64,000 nucleotides of DNA. Source: Sinonovacula constricta (Eukaryota > Mollusca > Bivalvia > Cardiida > Solecurtidae). Below, piece by piece: positions 32,101-46,125 of this stretch. How positions within the stretch are numbered: the first letter of the stretch is position 1; every line of letters begins with the position of its first letter. The position numbers and the translations under genes are program-made. The notes under the pieces were generated by a model. It did not search any database, was not told the DNA's origin, and worked only from the letters and a program-made list of their open reading frames with translations. The stretch lies in assembly GCA_007844125.1 (NCBI GenBank), contig CM017555.1, positions 25,762,498-25,826,497 of the forward strand, given 5' to 3'.

Positions 32101-35100
32101 ACAGGTAGATAAAATTTAAATATCTGTGAAAATTTTGATAGGACCTTTTCTTATTTACCTATTTTTATTTGTAAACTTTTGGCTACATTTAAAATGAGGC
32201 TTTTTGTGTTCTAATGTAATCTTTTATATTTTGAAACATTCGGATACATTAAAATTAGAGTTTTTCGTTGTAACCGACATTTACATTAATGTAGATTTAA
32301 TCCTTTATTAAAATATAAAACACCTTTTCTAAGAAATGTAATAGAATTGTCTTTAATGTAGTCTTTAAAAGTACTTACCATGATAGATTTTGATTTACTG
32401 CAAATAATTTAAAAACAACTTGCTACCATTGTCAGTTTATATGCCCTTTTTTACCGAATTTCGAGTGAATTCGAATCGAGCATTTCTGTTTTTACTTACA
32501 TAATTTCATTTAACGTATTGACTTGTTTCGGTCTATATGGTCTTCCTTCATCAGGTTATCTATTATTTAATGATGCCTCAGTAAAATGGAATAGCATCTG
32601 ACTTAGAGCTGTAATTTTAGATATGTTAAGCAACATTTTTGTTCCTTTTTTAAATTAGACTCTTACCAATTCTGTAAAGCATTGAAATATTAGGTACTTA
32701 ATGTGATGATGCATACAATTGTTTTTTTCTGTAGTTTTCTTAGTATTAGAATCGTCAGTTTTCACTAATCGGTTATGTTTGAATGTGACTAAATGAATAT
32801 CATTTATTAATTTATAATAAAGCCATCCAATGAAAGTAAATCATGTGAACATTTTTATAGATAATGAAAAAGTTTTAAATATACTTGTGAAAGTTATGTA
32901 GATATGACATGACTTCTGGCATGTCGGAACCAACCCCACAATACAGTTATTGATATAAATGCCAATGACAGAAAGGTTGGCTAATATATTAAATTAATAA
33001 TAGGTTGTAAGGTATTTCTGCTAGATAAGCTGACTTTAATTCAAATATAAATTGTGCTAATATTCGTATTTGATATTTGATTAATATTTATCAAAATTAT
33101 TTTCTTTAGAATTTACAACGTTTTAGGCCTTGATACTTTATGATGAATCAGATATTACCGGAAACATACCCCTTCTAGTTTTGTCTTTTTTTTCCCTGAA
33201 ATTTAAGTGCTTTTGAGAATCCTTGGTACTTTTCGCCTAAACCTGAGTTAGAAAAGAAAGGTAACAACCGAAGGCGACACAGCCAATACAACGATTATTA
33301 ACAGCCTTCTTACAAGGATTTGAGCCACTATGCTACAGTTTTCAATCAGTGCTAGCATAAAAGTTTTTAGTTTTGCTAAAGACTTAATCGTTTAAATAAA
33401 AACAATATAATATGAATACTTTAAATTATTACATTAAATCTCTTCATTGCTTTACGGTGGTGTTTTGGAAGGATAACTGTCCTTTGAAAGACACAAAAAT
33501 TGACCACAAGTTAACTAAATCCCTAATATTCTTGTTTACGAATGTGCGAATGCCCATAAAATATTAGCATACCAACTTTACAATATGCACTTACATTAAA
33601 AGTTACATGATCCAACTAAACAAATTAGAAGTAACAATATTCTCTATTCCCATCGTTATTTTAATAACAACAGTCAAAACTCCATCATCCATTGCAATGA
33701 CAAATAGCCTGTTAAGCTTAATATCACAATAAAAGCATCCATCACTATTCCTGCCATAACCTGCAAGCCGCGTTATATTGCCAGTGTTGGATAGCGTCTT
33801 CGTTGCTGTTTCTTCTTAAGCTATGGTACACTTTATTTTTTATGGAAACGAAATTTAAATGGAGGATATGACATTTTAGCACTATTCGAAGGCGATGTTA
33901 AAGTGCATCGAAACTATCATTCACTGATACAATTTAAGTTATGCTTATGTATATATGCAAAGATATGCAAACTTATCTGCATAATTCGTCTTTAAAAGAA
34001 CATATTTATTTTTGACTACATATTTGACTACATATTGATATCTTTAGTGTATTAGTATCGACCGGGCTTACACTTATATTTTGTGACCGAAAATTGACGA
34101 AGCCGATTATTGATATGTTTTGTGTACGCATATCAGGATGTTTTGAATTATTGTAAAAGTTTAAGCTTAACTCATAAAAACAACAGAAAAAAAACAAAAC
34201 AAATGAAACATTTGTTGGATATTTCAATATATTAAATATATTTAAATATATGCCAAACTATCAATTGAAGATGGTACCATGTATTTTGTGTTGGCACTTA
34301 ATGCGTTGATGCGCTGTACTTATTACTTACTAGCAGACGAATATGCTTAGGCTATTTTGATGGTCCTGTAATGTTACATCCATTGCAGAATCGCATCAAT
34401 AAAGGGTATTGTGATTAACATTATGCAAGTTTTCCATCAGCATTTTAGCTACAGTCCATACAAGCCTTACCTAGGTTCGAACGATTCAGAAGTATTTAAC
34501 GGAAAGGGTTTCGCCTTTGAACAATGCTGACGCCATATGCCAACAATTGATGTAAAACAAAATATCCAAAAATGACTGAAACAAATGGCCCCTTGTTTGT
34601 GCGTTATGCCAAAACAAATTGATTAGCAACGACCGCGGCAGCAAGAACACAAAGTATTATATTACATGTATCTAACCTTATGCTACTGTGTGTAATTTAA
34701 ATATGTGTATGTTTGAAAACATTGTATATAAATAATTATATAGTTTTGAAAAATAATTTAAATACACTACTCATATACTGCAACCTAACACATGTTGTTC
34801 TTACAAAATAGTATGGTTTCGTAAAAATGACATTGAATACATTCATTTTGATTAGCTAACAGCTATCGCTTAATAACCGTGAAATCATACAAGTAGCAAT
34901 GTTCATACAGGAGATACATTTTGTGACATCTATTTAAACAAAAAACATGAACGGAAGAAAACAACCAGTCGTTGATGCTTACACAACATACACAAGATCT
35001 CCCCTTGCACATTCCAGAAAGAACATGTACTTAATTGGCGATATGCGAACATACAATGCATTGATCGCATTGCAGACCAGTTACACAATTTACCATTATG

Positions 35101-38087
35101 TCTAACAATTTGCCTAAAATGTATGCAAAATAAAAAAAAACATTCATTGATATTTATTTAGTAAGCACAATTAAAAATTATAGTAGAAATTTCAGTTACT
35201 GTCATATAACACCTGTGTTGGATTATTAACACTGTTCTAAATACACGTATCATTAAAAGAGACTACCCTTAAGCTACAGAAAACATATTTGATAATTCAC
35301 AAACACGTTTAAATAATAGACGTTATTAGATACTATTTGTCACGATTTTCGAATTGTACTTTTTCTTTCAAACATGTATCTTATAGTGAGTGAAGTTCAA
35401 ATATACAAACCCTAAATTACTTTCTATTGTCCAGTTTGGTTTACAGTGAAAACGAAACAATTATTCATTTCAAATAAATTTTAAAAGAACAATAATAATC
35501 AATGATATCACAGCATGCTTTCAGTCTTACAATCATATATTTGCTAATCAAAACACACTCATCAACAAACAGTTGAAACAACTACGAAAAGGCATTAAGC
35601 TGTTCAAATAATGTATATATCACGTTTCATCCGACTTTTTATAATTAAGAATTATTATTCATGCACCCGTTAAAGATTTATATCTTACAAAAGCATGTTA
35701 TTAAATGTACAATAAATCTCAGGTATTGTAAACGGAATATATAAGAAATCTATGAGTGAATAATCATGAAATTGACGAATGAAAGGCATACATTGAATTA
35801 TTAAATAATAATGACATTTTTTACATAAACTGTAGGACGATGGTGATGGGTCAAGTAATTTTAATATACTTTTATTTATATAAGCTTCAAGAACCGAGAA
35901 ATCAATGCAATTACCTAAGATAAGGTAGATCTCCTGATGTAAATCAAAATCCAGTGTTGCATAGCAAAAAGAGCCAATTCCTGTTTTGCTTACTTTTGGT
36001 TTACTTTTATTTAATAAGCCTTTTTATTCACTTTATTAGCTCATCAATGCAAAAATAAACATGTCAAATTTATACATCCGTTATTTCTAATAAAATATGA
36101 AGGTTAAACTCATTTAAATCTAGATGCAATTAAGAAAGTTCAGACCTGTCAGTTTACGAGCAAACTTAATTGGACTGCGGTATCAAAATATGGTTAGGCA
36201 CGAATCGCTGAGGAATGCCGAATGCTGCTCTTAAAAATACTTGCGGATGACAGCTTTGCCGTCAGTGGTTGAATAAGGAAACAAAGTCTGAGCGTTGCGA
36301 CATAATCAAACCTGAAAAGGCACAAGACAAAGGCATTCTCATATAAACGTTAATATGCCATGACTCATTATACAAAATGAGCAAACCCAATATTTACCAT
36401 TTTAGAACGGCCTGTCGGCTGAAAAGACCGACTGCAGGGGCTCAAACCTGGTTTAAATTGTTCTAATCTTGCAATTTCTGAATGGATTCTCAAATGCAAG
36501 CAACAGAAACCAGCTCTATTTGAATAAGCGCTGACATTTTCGTAGATAAAGTAAACGTCATTAAAAGAAAGCGTAGACATAATTGAATAAATATTGTCCA
36601 CATGGTATTTAGAAGGGAGATATAGATTTTTAGATAACATGGACATAGAGGAAATACATTCGTGTTTTCATTTATTGCTGATGTTATATCAACATACTTA
36701 ATACTCAGTTCGATAAATGGATCTTACTACAAAAATAATGACGTGGATTGTTTTTAAGTTGAGTAAACTATTACTAGTACTTCTTCCATAACTACCATTT
36801 CAACTTCACGAAAAGGATACATATATAGTCTACTACATAAGTGAATGTTTATCGATTAAACAATTTGAGACATTGGCTGGGAATAAACTACTGTAGTTAT
36901 AAAAAAAATAAAAAAAAATAAAAAAATAAAACTATACATTTTGGAAAGATGTCTTCAAACATTGTGTTTTTTTTTATTAATGTATGTGCAAATATTCCAG
37001 AACTACAGTGAACTCTTAGTTGGCTTTAAGATCATATTTAGGCCTGATGCCCATCTGTTTTTAAAATTCATTGTATTAAAAATGAATACATTTTAAGATC
37101 TCATAAACTCACAAAGTGATTTTACCCGCTAATCAAATTCGGGCAATATACAATGTAGAGATAAACAACATCTGGATCTTTTTTAATGTGCGAGTATATT
37201 GTTAGCAGTCAAATCCTACTCTCAACGTTTTACAAAAACTAAAACAAAACTTATTCGCAAAGTGGGTCCAAGAAATTCAACTTACCACTCCAATTAAACT
37301 AAATTATATTGACTTAAAATGTTGCAAGGTATTGGGTCCTTAACATCATACATATGCGTTTGATGCGGCGCACAAGTCAATGACGTTTTAATAAATATAT
37401 TATCATTTTCGTTTATTTTTCTTTTAAAAAAAAGGCAATACACTGAACATGACCTTATCAACAGAAACGAAAATAAGGTAAGAAGCTTGTGATAAAAATG
37501 CATACACAGACTTGTTCATGTTTTAAACTATTGGATAAGGTTGATAAATGTTGTAGTTAAAACCATGTATTGTAAGTTAGCTTCTTTTATATAAGAAGTA
37601 GAATACATGTATTCAAAAATATATTCCAAAGCTGAATAAATTAAAAGCAGTTCTGAATATATCGAAGACGAATATTGTCATCTTTTTGGTCAGTTTAACG
37701 ATTTCCCTTCAACTTGATGGCGCCATGTTTTCTATGAAATGATCTAAACACATGTCTAAATATCAGTGAACCGATATGCTTTACTGATTGTGTTGCGTTA
37801 GAGTTTCATTGGGCAGTTTACTAAGGTGTGTTAGAACTCAGGAGACCCATACAATATGTAACTTTTACTTCATTTTACTCTAACATTGTTGTGAAATAAT
37901 TTTCAGATGCTGTTATCGATCCTGTTTTGAAGGTAGTTGCTAGAGTGATCGTTAGTGGTGTTTTGTAAATCTGTATTATAATTGAGTGGTGCTGCGATTC
38001 GTGATATGTCTTATGCATAACTTGGACAATTTTGTAAATATACATGTTTGTTTTTCTTTTTACTGTTTGTATTTGATAAACTCTTTT
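32101..38087. other. AT-rich stretch, nothing recognised
   Basis: About 6 kb with no domain, RNA gene or full TE. Small frames such as 34006-34227, 36368-36646 and 37294-37503 (minus) lack motifs. A poly-A-rich patch lies near 36900-36930. The word at 36379 shared with 12292 is described in the findings. Confidence 0.4.
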
Positions 38088-38166
38088 AGAAGTGCGAGGT
38101 TAGAGCTCAGTAAAAACGGCTTAATGACGCAAGTCGCCCCTCCTGCTGAATGACCGACCGTTGCAC
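38088..38166 (+). repeat. Dispersed repeat block, copy 2
   Basis: It reads AGAAGTGCGAGGTTAGAGCT and continues to CTGCTGAATGACCGACCG; a partial match to 31936-32023. No coding sequence flanks it, so it is a fragment. Confidence 0.5.
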
Positions 38167-41100
38167 TGTTGTTGTTTTTTTTTATATTATTCAACGTCAT
38201 AGTTTTATTGTATTCTCCTGTGCCAGATTTTACAATAATCACAGAACGTAAATTTGCGTAATTGTGTTAAAATACAAGAACAGCTAAATAAAATAATTGC
38301 ATAGTTATTTTGATATACAGTAGTGTGATTGCACATAACCTTAAACAACAAGGGTTGTTTCGTGTCTCATCTTTCAGTTTACCTAAACTTACATTTTGTT
38401 GTCACATTCCTCGAATATTACTATTTAGCATTCAAATAAGCAAAACGTTTCAGCATTAAATAAACAACAATTAAGACACCAGGAGCGTTAGTCTTCAAAT
38501 GCATCGGACCGTATAAAACGTGTCGATGATGAAAAACCTGGCAGTTTCAGGCAGAATAACAATATAATTTTAAAAAGCTTAGGTTAATTGAGTAAATTCC
38601 TTAAGAATGAATGACACTTTTGTATTCCTATGGCAATACATCGACATCTGTGAACAACACCTACTAAACAAATGCCGTACAACGTCTCCAAACATTTAAT
38701 CGGGGTACAACTTTGAAAGGGTACGAAGTCATCAACATCCGCCTTAGTGCGAGAAATCTTTACAACACGCAGCAAAAACATTGAACTTATATGACCTTTT
38801 TTCACAATATGTTCCCAAAAGGAATATTTTTAATTCAAAAGTTAAACAATTCCTAACACATATTTAATACCGAGAAAATTTTAAACATATATTTATCAAG
38901 TGTTCCAGCAGATGTGCTTGGCAATCATTGCAGTTTGTCCAAATCTAAACCAAACGCACCATCACTAATTGTTATAATAATCACCGAGTGCTTACTGCAC
39001 TGCCATTGTTCAATACGAATCTAATCCCGCACCTTTCCTGATACCACTTTAGTCTGAATTTGGGCACCTCTCTGTAATACATTTTGCGGGAACATGGCCC
39101 CGAACATGCATTGAATAATTTCGAAATAATAAGGATTAATCATCAACAGAAAATCGAAAACCATGCAATTTTACAAATGCAGATAGACACCATAATATAT
39201 CTTATGCATTGTGACAACAGTTACACAATAGTCCGGGTGGTTTCATTCTTTTCACTATTCTTCAACAAACAAGTGCAGTAGGTGTGTAAATAGATTAGGT
39301 AAACAATTTTAAAAATCATTTAAACAAGGTTTGTATAAACAAAAACCGAAACTGGAACGATTTTATGTACATGTAGTCAAGTATTGGTGGAGATCATCTA
39401 TGCATAAAATAACTCGCTCATAAACTACGGCATGAGCTATCCTTTCAATTAAATAAAGGCTAAACAAATATTGGCTGGGGCACTTATGTTGCTCAAAGAG
39501 ATGGATGATAACTAGAAATCAATCTTAATTGGGAGATCGGGACAGTGTGATAATGATGACAAGTAAGCCATACACTTTAAAAATGTTTTTAAGCTAACGT
39601 CAATTACTTTTAAACTGTTTAATATGTTAGCCTGTTTTCAATTGTAATTCACATTAACCTGATAGATGTTTATATTTCTACTCACGTATTCTAAGTGTTC
39701 CCTGAATAAACTCAATATATTCAAGTGAAACTTTGTTGTATTCGGCACATTCAAGGCACCTTTTCTTTTTGAGCATACCGTTTCACTATTTTGATTTATG
39801 CATCACTATCAATAATACTTAAAAAAAAATCAGTATAACCAATGTTGCACAAAGAATCACTAACTTTTAAGACACTTGATGGTAATCTCGAGAAAGAATC
39901 CGTTATGATGAAAATATAACATGCTTTATACAGTGAAAATATCCACATTATAATAGCAAATATAGATATCAGTGACACAGACAGTGTATAAAACAGATCT
40001 GTTTAATCGATATGTTTATATACCCAAAAATAATCTGAGACAGAGATACATAATGTAATGTTGTCAGATCATGACAGAGGCAAACTAATTCAACAACGGC
40101 ATCAAGTTTCAAAATGAAAATATGAATTATATACCCCTACTCCTCAATAGCCTGTGGAAAAACATTGAACTGAAATGTAGATCCGAATATAGTATATTAA
40201 ACATCATTCACCTGTTTCCATTTTAATTTTGTCTCTAGAAACAGATGCTGTTATTTTATCCCTCCTTATCTCATGGAATTTTGGTTACTGTGATTGGAGT
40301 TTTGTCATCTTTTCTATCTCGGATGACTCATTTTCAGTTACAGAACTTAACTTCCATGTCTAGGTCTATTGACAAATCATTATTCAATAGATTCTTAATA
40401 GGTAATGTAGGAAAAAGGCCACTGTCCAGAATATTCAAAATAAAGTCACTAGAGTTATCCTCTACTGCACTTCAACTTGTGATCCTTTTGGAAAGTTGCA
40501 AAACAATGTGTTGCATTGAACTGAATTCATCTTCCTAGGTGTCAAAATTGACAACAAAAAAGAACAATGCTTATTTATCAACAAAGAATATGTTGTTATA
40601 AAACAAGATAAGGGAGGTTCCCTGTTAGGTATGCGATTATATCATGTGGAATGAGTTCATCGAGTCTTTCTTGCAGGATTTTGACTATCATACACAACTA
40701 ATGAGATATTGTCATCACTGGAACAACTAATTCGTTCTCCTCATTAAGTATGTTTGTTGCACCGATGTCTCGGCAACATCAATAGTGATGGCTTTTGTGT
40801 TGGTTGTCTTCATGTGTGCCAAACAATACAACGTCCAAAAATGTGACCACATACCGATGTTGTTCCGATTGCACACGAACATTTACTGGTCTATCATAGT
40901 CTGGTCCTTCTAGTTATCTAAAATTATTTGGTAAGAGCATGTATTGTGACATGCTGTTATTTTTAAATTATGTTTAAGACAGTTGATAAGCAGCCCTTGA
41001 GGCGAATATTCTTTATAGCTAGAAATAGTGACTCCATGTTATTTAAACATGCATTCACACCTCTAAGTGAAACAGACAAATATGCGCAGGCCCGTCATCT

Positions 41101-41892
41101 TGTTTATCATGGTTTGATTGGTAATAATACAATACAATGACCAAAGTGTGAGGACAATGTCTTATAATTACAAAACACATGCATGTTTAAACCATTGTTC
41201 AAGAATTTGAATTCTTTCCATTAAATATATACTTTAAAAACATAAACACATACATGAAAGTCTAAATTTGACTAGCATGTAAATTTTACCCCATGGTTAA
41301 TTGAAAGTCAGGCATTGGTCCAGTCAATCTTCAAGATAAATCTGATCGAATATAGTTTAATTCAATTTTTTGTCATAAGGCCTTTGCCTTCCCATAAAAA
41401 ATAATATCAAATTTGACAAAATATCTTGACTACTGTTTTTGCACATGACCAATTGGGATTTTCAAGTTATCATATTTAGTGCAAATCATCGTAATAAGTG
41501 CATATTATAATCATCATAATCAGTGCATTTCATCATCCGTGCATACCAGTGCACACCTTCATCATCAGATCAAATGCCTACATTCAACGTCAGCTGTAGT
41601 TGAAGTTTTCTTATGGTGCTTGTATAGATATTTATCTTTACAAAAGATAATACATCTAAATGATGTGGAGACACATTCTTTTTTAAGATATGTATGTACG
41701 TCTCATTCCCACATACGCTTCATCCAGTTTTTAAACTGCAAAAGAAAAAAAAGAAGGAAATGTGTAGAAGTTCAAAATTTGGGAAAACATTACTCATTTT
41801 ATTGGTATATATCATAGGTGCTAAAAATGGCCGGGCCACGTCATCCTCTTCAGCTCCTACGTACGCCGCCCTTGCATAGTATATTCTCCACT
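38167..41892. other. AT-rich stretch with one LINE UTR fragment
   Basis: No gene recognised. The 97-codon plus frame at 40245-40538 and the 112-codon frame at 41479-41817 show no domain and are AT-rich. The only TE trace is the family J fragment at 39590-39680. Confidence 0.4.
39590..39680 (+). repeat. LINE family J 3' UTR fragment
   Basis: AAGCTAACGTCAATTACTTT, then TAAACTGTTTAATATGTTAG, CCTGTTTTCA and ATTCACATTAACCTGATAGA closely match bases 395-475 of copy A. The rest of the element, including the GGCGCC block and tail, is not next to it. Confidence 0.7.
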
Positions 41893-42186
41893 ATGTATTT
41901 GTGTTTTGGGTTTTACGGCACACCGACACTTGATAGGTCATACGGCGCCGAATACATTAAAGTGTAACGAAAATATAATATAATCAGGTTAAAATTAAAT
42001 TGGTGAGATGAACCAAAAATCTGTCAGGTTAAAAATGTGAATTATAAGTGAAAACAGGCTAACATATAAAAACAGTTATAATCTATAACGTTAGCATAAT
42101 AACTAGTTTAAAATTTATAACTTATTAAGAATACCAATCTCATTCAGGAAGCAAACAAGCTTAGCATCGGATACTGTCTTATTGCC

Positions 42187-43670
42187 ATGGTGGAAATTAC
42201 AATACATTATTTTCTAGTACTTGATTTAAATTTAGTTGTGATGAGTGTATGATATCTAGCATGCGTAAACCAAGCGGTTTAATTGTCTTTGGTTTACGCT
42301 CGTACAAATGTTCGAAATTAGGTTCAAATATTACACTATATGCGGGATTTTTTGGGTTAGATTTAACTTTAGTAATGAACTGAAGCGCAAGGTTCTCTCG
42401 TTTGGAAAAGGCTCTCTATAGGAGAGGTTCTGAAAGCTCCAAGGTCTAGACGAAGTCCCTGGTTGTGGACAACGTCTAGCAACTGGATGATATAATCGTC
42501 CGGCAGAGCCGTAAACAATGCTGCCATAATCTAGTTTCGATCTTACTAGTCATCTATAAAGTTGTAATGAAAGTCTTCTATTAGCTCCCCAGTCGGTATG
42601 CGATACAACTTTAGACATTTAAAATTTACATATTAATAATTTGGTATGAAAGATAATTTATTGTCAAATATGACACCAAGAAATTTAGTTTCCTTGACAA
42701 CAGGAATACGAACGTTATTAAGAAATAAATCAGGATCGCTATGTAAAGTCCTTTTCTGACAGAAATGTTATGCAGTTTGTTTTAGTGGTTGAAAATTTAA
42801 AACCAATATAGTTACACCATTTTTTTAATTTGTTGAGACATTGTTGTAATTGCCTTTCTATTGTATTCATATTTTTGGAACGATAACATATAAGGAAATC
42901 GCCCACATACAGTGAACAATCTACGCCATAATTTAGTGTTTGTTTCAATGTTATTTATTTTGATGTTAAAGAGAGTAACTGACAATATACTACCCTGAGG
43001 TACACTTTGTTCCTGTTTATGAACAGAAGACAAAGTAGCCCCAATTCTAACTTGAACATTTCTGTCAGAGAGAAAACTGTTAATAAATATGGATTAACGA
43101 CCCTTGAGACCAAGGTCACCTTAATCTTTTAAAATCCCATGTTTTCATGTAGTATCACTTGCCTTTTCACCGCTACAAGGTGTTCTCTCTTGAAAAGTCA
43201 TCTCTTTTAAAAAAAAGTTTCAAATCGAACGAGATGATCGAGTGTACTCCATTGATTTCTGAACCGACTTTGAAATTCTGTGAATAAATTATTTGCTTCA
43301 AGGTACCAAACGAGTATATTTTTTATCATCTGTTCTAAAGTTTTTACAAATACAACTAGTCATAGCAATAGTTCTGTAACTTACAGGATCTGTTGGATCC
43401 TTTCCTTGTTTAGGTATAGGAATGGCGAATGCATTTTCCCACGAATTTGGAACTCCGGAAAACCACATTTCATTATAAAAAGACAAAAGTAAATTTAATA
43501 ATGTATGCGGCAGATGTTTCAAAAATTGATAGGAAATAATATCTGGTCCAGCAGCGGTATCATGATATTTATTCAATGCGTCTCTTAAAGAAAAGAATTG
43601 ATTGTAATTTTCGACTGTTGTTCGACTTAAAATATCTTTTACTTTTTTAGCCTTATTCTTCACATTTTGA
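42187..43670 (-). pseudogene. LINE family J reverse transcriptase (copy B)
   Basis: Pieces in order: NYNQFFSLRDALNKYHDTAA and GPDIISYQFLKHLPHTLLNL (43663-43298), PVSYRTIAMTSCICKNF, then SVPQGSILSVTLFNIKINNI (43033-42812), VDCSLYVGDFLICYRSKN (42948-42739) and NCITFLSEKDFT, and the thumb block SNPKNPAYSVIFEPNFEHLY near 42330. The catalytic Y-V-D-D reads Y-V-G-D, so an active-site Asp is lost in addition to frameshifts. Confidence 0.8.
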
Positions 43671-43842
43671 AATTTTTCGAGTAATTTTCGAAAGAGGATT
43701 TTTTGGCAAAACTTTAAGCAAGAGTGTCTGAAATTTCTTGTTATGAATTTTTTTTGTTATTAGTCATTAGAGTTTAGATGATTAACTGCCGCTGGAGGAG
43801 ATTTACCGCTAAGTTTCCTAATGACTGAACAAACATTTTTCA

Positions 43843-44740
43843 CTAAGTTTTACTGGTTATACCAGAAACAAACTTCTGCCAAGATGTTCTTTTTCTTTGT
43901 TTAATGATCCGCTTGCTCTTTACCCTATCGTTTTTGACATTATTTAAATTAGTACTAGTTGGATGAATATAAAATGTCTTAAGTGCCGCTCTACGTTTTC
44001 TAATGGATCTTTTGCATTTATCATTTAACCAAGGTTTGTTACGATTTGACTTTGTCGGGGTATTAGGTATATACTTTTCTGCTATGCTATGAAGAATTTT
44101 TGAGAATGAATGTATTTTATCACCCGCATTATCAAATATTGAAGTAGTCAATTCTTCATAACAAAATATTGAGAATAATTCCCAATTTGCTCTGTTCATC
44201 CCCCAGTAAGTATTATTGTCATTTAGGATTACAGATTTATTATTAGTATTATGGGAAAGTGATTACTTTTTGCACTTCTGCATAAATCATCATGTACATC
44301 CCAACTGTAATCTAAATATTAAGAAGGATGACATAAAGAAAGGCCAAGCTATGAATAATGGCCTGAAGCAGATTTTAAGTAAGTTGCATTTTTGTTACTT
44401 AATAGGCATATATTATTTTGGGCTATAAAGTCCTCTAATAATTTACCCATAGTGTTAGAATCAGAACATTCCCATAATGGATTATTTCCAATAAAGTCCA
44501 CTACAAGAATATAAGCGGAGAGTAATTCATTTATTAAATAATCTAATTTTGGTTTTGAAATATCAGAATTAGGTGGAAGATAAAAATAGCAAACTGTAAT
44601 CTCTTTATGGACTGTTAAACGAATGGCAACAGCCTGTAATTTTAAGGTTAATCTTTGAATGTGGCAGTTTGGAGTGGACAAGTATTTTCGATCCTCCAGA
44701 CGCCCTATCACACATTGTTTGAATGTGATTGTATATAGAG
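43843..44740 (-). pseudogene. LINE family J AP-endonuclease and linker (copy B)
   Basis: The frame 44711-44349 contains LTLKLQAVAIRLTVHKEITV then CYFYLPPNSDISKPKLDYLI and NELLSAYILVVDFIGNNPLW. The usual G-D-F-N-G-H catalytic loop reads V-D-F-I-G-N. LLEDFIAQNNICLLSNKN and ASGHYS follow. The frame 44199-43843 gives the segment after it (MNRANWELFSIFCYEELTTS and KPWLNDKCKRSIRKRRAAL). This domain nicks target DNA to start reverse transcription; here it is dead. Confidence 0.78.
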
Positions 44741-44945
44741 TAATCTTTTATGTCAATTTTATCATTTTCTTTTCAGGAATTTCTCCTGAAGGCATAACAC
44801 AGCTGGGTTTAAAGTGGGGCTTTAACGTGTGACGTTGGCTTTTTCTCTGGCGATTTAGACTTCTGACTTTTGTAATTAGATATGGCTTGCTCACTAGGTC
44901 AGCTTTCCATTTCATCTTCGCCAGCGAGCGAGTTAAACTTGTTGG

Positions 44946-45765
44946 TTATTTTAATGGGGTCTTTTGGCCGCTTTTGTTGACGTTCCGATGAAGGACCGGT
45001 GTTGATTGTCGGTTTAATGTTCTTTTCCGTTGTGCCTGTGATGTTGATTGGGTTGTTTTTTGTGGAACAGTTTGTTTTGCTTTGGTAGTTTGGGTTTCAG
45101 TAACTGACTCTGTTTGTGTTGTTGCGTCTTTCATGTTGACAGATTTTACATTGGATTTAATGACTGATTAATGTTTTTGCTGGAGTTTCGATTAGTTTTC
45201 TTGCTTCAGGTAAGGATATTCTGTTCACTGTTTCGACTCTTAAATTTCTTTTTCCTTTTACCAAGCTTCACAATTATTTGAAAAGGATGGATGGTATTTT
45301 TCACAATTTACACATTGAAATGTCGTACACGCGAATTCGTTGAGATTGTCTCCTGTAGTGCCGCACTTACCACAGACTTTAACATTTTTGCAGTCGCTTT
45401 CGTGATGGCCGAATCTTTGACATATAAAACATCGCATTGGATTTGGGATATAAATTTCAACTTTTATTTGACAATAAAGGACTTTAATGTGTTTGGGTGG
45501 TTTGGGAGAATTTAAGGACAGGATGATAGTATTTGTTTCAATTTGATTTCCATCCCTTTCCATTTTGATGCGTTTTCCTTGATTGGCAAGATTGGCAAGA
45601 ATTTCTTATTCAGACACTTCAGCAAGTATTCTGTCTTTAACAACGCCTTTTGAGAAGTTGGATGACTTGTTAGGTGACGCAGTTATGTCGGTTGTGAATA
45701 TTTTTTTTGAATTAAGAAGTTGGTCTAATTGTGCTTTGCTTTTTTGATCACCGTTATCAATCTAT
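44946..45765 (-). pseudogene. LINE family J ORF1, nucleic-acid-binding (copy B)
   Basis: Starting near 45765 the frame reads DNGDQKSKAQLDQLLNSKKI then SSNFSKGVVKDRILAEVSE and a stop. It continues as the 101-residue frame 45563-45258 with VEIYIPNPMRCFICQRFGHH then ESDCKNVKVCGKCGTTG and CVNCEKYHPSFSNNCEAW. The Cys-x2-Cys-x4-His-x4-Cys zinc knuckle and a partial second one are those of Jockey/I-group ORF1. The 45134-44946 frame (Thr/Gln/Lys-rich) is the low-complexity tail. Confidence 0.78.
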
Positions 45766-45900
45766 AACAATTATATGGAAGGATTATTTCATAACAGATG
45801 AATTTAAGATACATACGCAAAAGACGTAAACTATATATATATATTTCAAAGAAGACTTGCAGCTATTAAATTGGTAAACATTACATCGAAAATATCTCAT

Positions 45901-46125
45901 CTAACCTTCATGATTTATACTCGTACTCTTTGTAGGTGATGTACTTTTCGCTTTCTTTCCACCCTGGCTGTGATTAAGTATCTTGATGGTTTCTTCAATA
46001 GAAACGAATAAAACTGGCGGAATTTCACTAAGGTCTTGCAAAGCGGACACATTGCCAGCAAATGTTGCTGTCACTCCATATGACCTTAGCCTCGTTTTGA
46101 TGTGGTATGAATAATAATAAGCAAC
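45901..46125 (-). other. 75-codon open frame, possible terminal exon, unrecognised
   Basis: A minus-strand frame without a Met runs from 46125 to a TAG at 45901: VAYYYSYHIKTRLRSYGVTA then TFAGNVSALQDLSEIPPVLF, VSIEETIKILNHSQGGKKAK and STSPTKSTSINHEG. The composition is balanced and looks coding. The stretch RLRSYGVTATFAGN...IPPVLFVSIEETI is faintly like the start of a helicase-type P-loop domain, but I cannot confirm it. It lies between two LINEs and could be a host exon or a captured/TE piece. Confidence 0.3.

Larger units (their letters stand above)
41893..45765 (-). mobile_element. LINE family J, copy B, internally deleted
   Basis: Read on the minus strand: ORF1 with zinc knuckles (45765-45240), endonuclease (44740-43843), RT (43670-42380), then the 3' UTR and tail (42186-41893). 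RNase H and most of the C-terminal region are missing: the thumb block ending at about 42187 joins straight to the last ORF2 codons (TCTTATTGCC junction). Many stops and frameshifts break all ORFs. It has both ends of the coding region, so it inserted at near full length and decayed later. Confidence 0.85.

Noticed and set aside
40245..41817. Plus-strand ORFs of 97 and 112 codons as host genes
   Set aside because: They have AT-rich composition, no domain and no splice signals that would extend them.
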